DNA from: Candidatus Wolframiiraptor sp. EX4484-121 | GTDB lineage: Archaea > Thermoproteota > Nitrososphaeria_A > Caldarchaeales > Wolframiiraptoraceae | Assembly (NCBI GenBank): GCA_002255105.1 | Contig: NJEK01000045.1 | Location: 1-6,014, forward strand | Direction: 5' to 3' | DNA: 6,014 bases | Shown: positions 5,091 through 6,014 of the stretch, in pieces | How the letters are laid out: every line of letters starts with the position of its first letter | Position numbering within the stretch: position 1 is the first letter of the stretch | Notes under the pieces: generated by a model | Database searches by the model: none | What the model was told of the DNA's origin: nothing | Seen by the model: the letters and a program-made list of their open reading frames with translations, nothing else | Position numbers and translations under genes: made by a program

Positions 5091-5726
5091 TTACACTATC
5101 GCCTCGCTAAGCTGATCCTCGGATTTCTTACGGGTAGAATGCCTCTTAGCCCTGAGAGGTTTCTTAAATCCACCTGACTCCTCAGGAAATAGCTCATAAG
5201 GAGTAGGCGTCCCCAGCCTATACTTTCCATGCTTGAGCTGATAGAAGACCTTGGCCGTGAGCATGGCTATAGCCCTACCAACCTTCGGATCTGGAACCCT
5301 ACCACCATTCCAGAGATCGGAAGACCTCTCTAGGATTTCAGACCAATTGACAACCCTCTTAGACTTCAGCCTCTTAGTAAGCACGTAAGCCAAGCGTGTG
5401 TAATAGACCACGTCTCCACCGGTTATGCCCAGATAACCCAGAGCCGATTTGACGAACATATCGAGATAAACCCTGATCCTGAGAGCCTCTCTAACGTTCT
5501 TCCGCTTCTCAAATGAGAACTCTTCCCCCTTACCGACTACCCGCTTCTGGATATACTTCTTGAACCTAGAATAAGCCGTCTCCTCGGCCTTCGGAATATC
5601 GAGGCGATCAAGTAATATTTCGAGCTTAGAGCCGTCGGTAATATTTTCGAGAGTAAAATCTAAACTCGCTAACCCTTCCAGAAACTGCTTAACCATCTCT
5701 CTCTTGCCCGCTCTAACCTCTTCCAT
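5091..5726 (-). CDS. Putative adnavirus-like major capsid protein paralog 1 (211 aa)
   Basis: This is the first gene of the minus-strand operon, with ATG at 5726 and a weak GGGGAT upstream. Helices are expected at about 8-22, 34-42, 46-62, 73-101, 106-122, 128-138 and 147-165. The core YLDMFVKSALGYLGITG (87-103) and DPKVGRAIAMLTAKVFYQ (146-163) are shared with the next gene; GITG is also the motif I remember from rudivirus capsid proteins. The C-terminal tail (186-211) is basic (KKPLRAKRHSTRKK), unlike its paralog, and could touch DNA or cover the filament. Two adjacent paralogous helical proteins in a linear element with terminal repeats is the arrangement of heterodimeric capsid genes in lipothrix- and tristromaviruses. 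No signal peptide or membrane span is seen. Confidence 0.85.
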   Translation of the reverse strand: MEEVRAGKREMVKQFLEGLASLDFTLENITDGSKLEILLDRLDIPKAEETAYSRFKKYIQKRVVGKGEEFSFEKRKNVREALRIRVYLDMFVKSALGYLGITGGDVVYYTRLAYVLTKRLKSKRVVNWSEILERSSDLWNGGRVPDPKVGRAIAMLTAKVFYQLKHGKYRLGTPTPYELFPEESGGFKKPLRAKRHSTRKKSEDQLSEAIV

Positions 5727-5907
5727 CGAGGAATCCCCAAAAGGTTAAGGGGCATAACCCCCTAATAAGCCCTTCTCTGACGGCATGAGAGGCCGTTACG
5801 CACTCAGAAACGCCGATGTAAATATTAACGCCTCTCCGGAGTCTATCCCCTCGGCTATGATTTCGCCTCTTTTCCGCTGATTTTGCTTTGAATTCTCCCA
5901 TATTCAT
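5713..5907 (-). CDS. Doubtful 64-aa ORF between right repeat and capsid-like operon
   Basis: An ATG at 5907, next to the inner edge of the terminal repeat, opens 64 codons that overlap the start of the 211-aa gene by 14 bases. In favour: 14-base overlaps also occur between other genes here, and a promoter-like CTGAGAAAGAGAATAA inside the right repeat would give a short leader. Against: no Shine-Dalgarno site, a composition less Lys/Glu-rich than its neighbours, an unpatterned sequence, and the putative operator lying within it. It may simply be the leader region of the capsid-like operon, which otherwise fills this stretch with no recognised feature. Confidence 0.22.
   Translation of the reverse strand: MNMGEFKAKSAEKRRNHSRGDRLRRGVNIYIGVSECVTASHAVREGLIRGLCPLTFWGFLDGRG
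5727..5765 (-). promoter_or_regulatory. Promoter/operator of the minus-strand operon
   Basis: GGTTA and TAACC arms with a 7-base spacer lie at 5743-5759; the 18 bases 5743-5760 match 15 of 18 bases of 1676-1693. Read in the transcribed sense, TTATG is followed by CCCTTAACC, the same order of AT-rich box and CCCTTA as at the other two operon promoters. The site ends only 16 bases before the ATG at 5726. Another AT-rich box, TTAATATTTAC (minus strand, about 5829-5819), could be the true TATA box with a leader of about 70 bases. The two cannot be separated by eye. Confidence 0.5.
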
Positions 5908-5910
5908 GGC

Positions 5911-6014
5911 CTTCGATCTTTTTGGTTTGTTTGTGGTGGTCGTCTCTTATTCTCTTTCTCAGGCTTCCATTTCTCCGTTTTTCCGGCCTTTCTCTCGGCC
6001 TTCTATGGCCATGG
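5911..6014 (-). repeat. Right inverted terminal repeat (104 bp)
   Basis: This is the exact reverse complement of bases 1-104, ending in the same CCATGG tip. With the left copy it bounds the whole sequence, so the window is most simply a complete linear molecule. It lacks a transposase gene and visible target duplications, so a transposon cut out at its ends is less likely, though flanking DNA is not available to test this. Confidence 0.97.

Noticed and set aside
1..6014. Insertion sequence or composite transposon bounded by terminal inverted repeats
   Set aside because: No product shows a transposase or recombinase catalytic motif, and the gene content is better explained by a virus or linear plasmid. 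Flanking DNA to exclude it is not available.
1..6014. CRISPR array or tandem repeat system
   Set aside because: No regularly spaced direct repeats were found; the only long repeat is the terminal inverted pair.

Overview
The window looks like one complete, very small linear replicon of about 6 kb. Its first 104 bases are repeated perfectly, in inverted orientation, as its last 104 bases (1-104 and 5911-6014), and the sequence stops exactly at those repeats. Several signs point to an archaeal host, perhaps a thermophile: TATA-like boxes with purine-rich upstream elements, Shine-Dalgarno sites related to GAGGTGAT, T-rich terminators, heavy use of AGG/AGA and ATA codons, proteins rich in Lys, Glu, Arg and Ile, and an AbrB-type and a zinc-ribbon small protein. 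There is no polymerase, integrase, transposase, capsid ATPase or recognisable Rep protein. I read it as a minimal archaeal virus, or less likely a linear plasmid, that depends on its host for replication.

Layout. Left end: terminal repeat, then a promoter (about 155-195) driving two overlapping genes of unknown function (379 and 102 aa). Second unit: promoter/operator at 1672-1715 driving a helix-turn-helix protein, a 254-aa coiled-coil protein, a 44-aa basic protein, a 49-aa zinc ribbon and an 87-aa protein. These are tightly packed and end in a T-rich region at 3491-3533. Third unit: a 70-aa AbrB-like DNA-binding protein with its own AT-rich upstream region. The right-hand third is on the minus strand. 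It is an operon of three tandem genes of 211, 185 and 221 aa, read leftward from a promoter/operator near 5743-5762, and it converges on the AbrB gene with a 30-base tail-to-tail overlap.

The main observation concerns the minus-strand operon. The 211-aa and 185-aa products are clear paralogs, and the 221-aa product looks like a third, more diverged one. All are helical and share a hydrophobic-Asp-x-x-Val-x-x-Ala-Leu-x-x-x-Gly-Ile core and a second (Asp/Arg)-Pro-x-(Val/Leu) helix. From memory this matches the pattern of the major capsid proteins of filamentous and rod-shaped archaeal viruses (realm Adnaviria, e.g. the rudivirus SIRV2 protein with its YGITG motif). Those viruses also have linear dsDNA with inverted terminal repeats, and several have two tandem paralogous capsid genes. 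If this is right, the element is a roughly 6-kb adnavirus-like genome with up to three capsid paralogs, far smaller than the cultured families I know. The capsid assignment is an inference from motif, fold class and context and needs a profile or structure search.

Regulation. A near-identical 18-base site with GGTTA/TAACC arms lies at the promoters of both the helix-turn-helix operon and the capsid-like operon, and a related site lies inside the coiled-coil gene. This suggests one virus-encoded regulator, the helix-turn-helix or the AbrB protein, controlling both arms of the genome.
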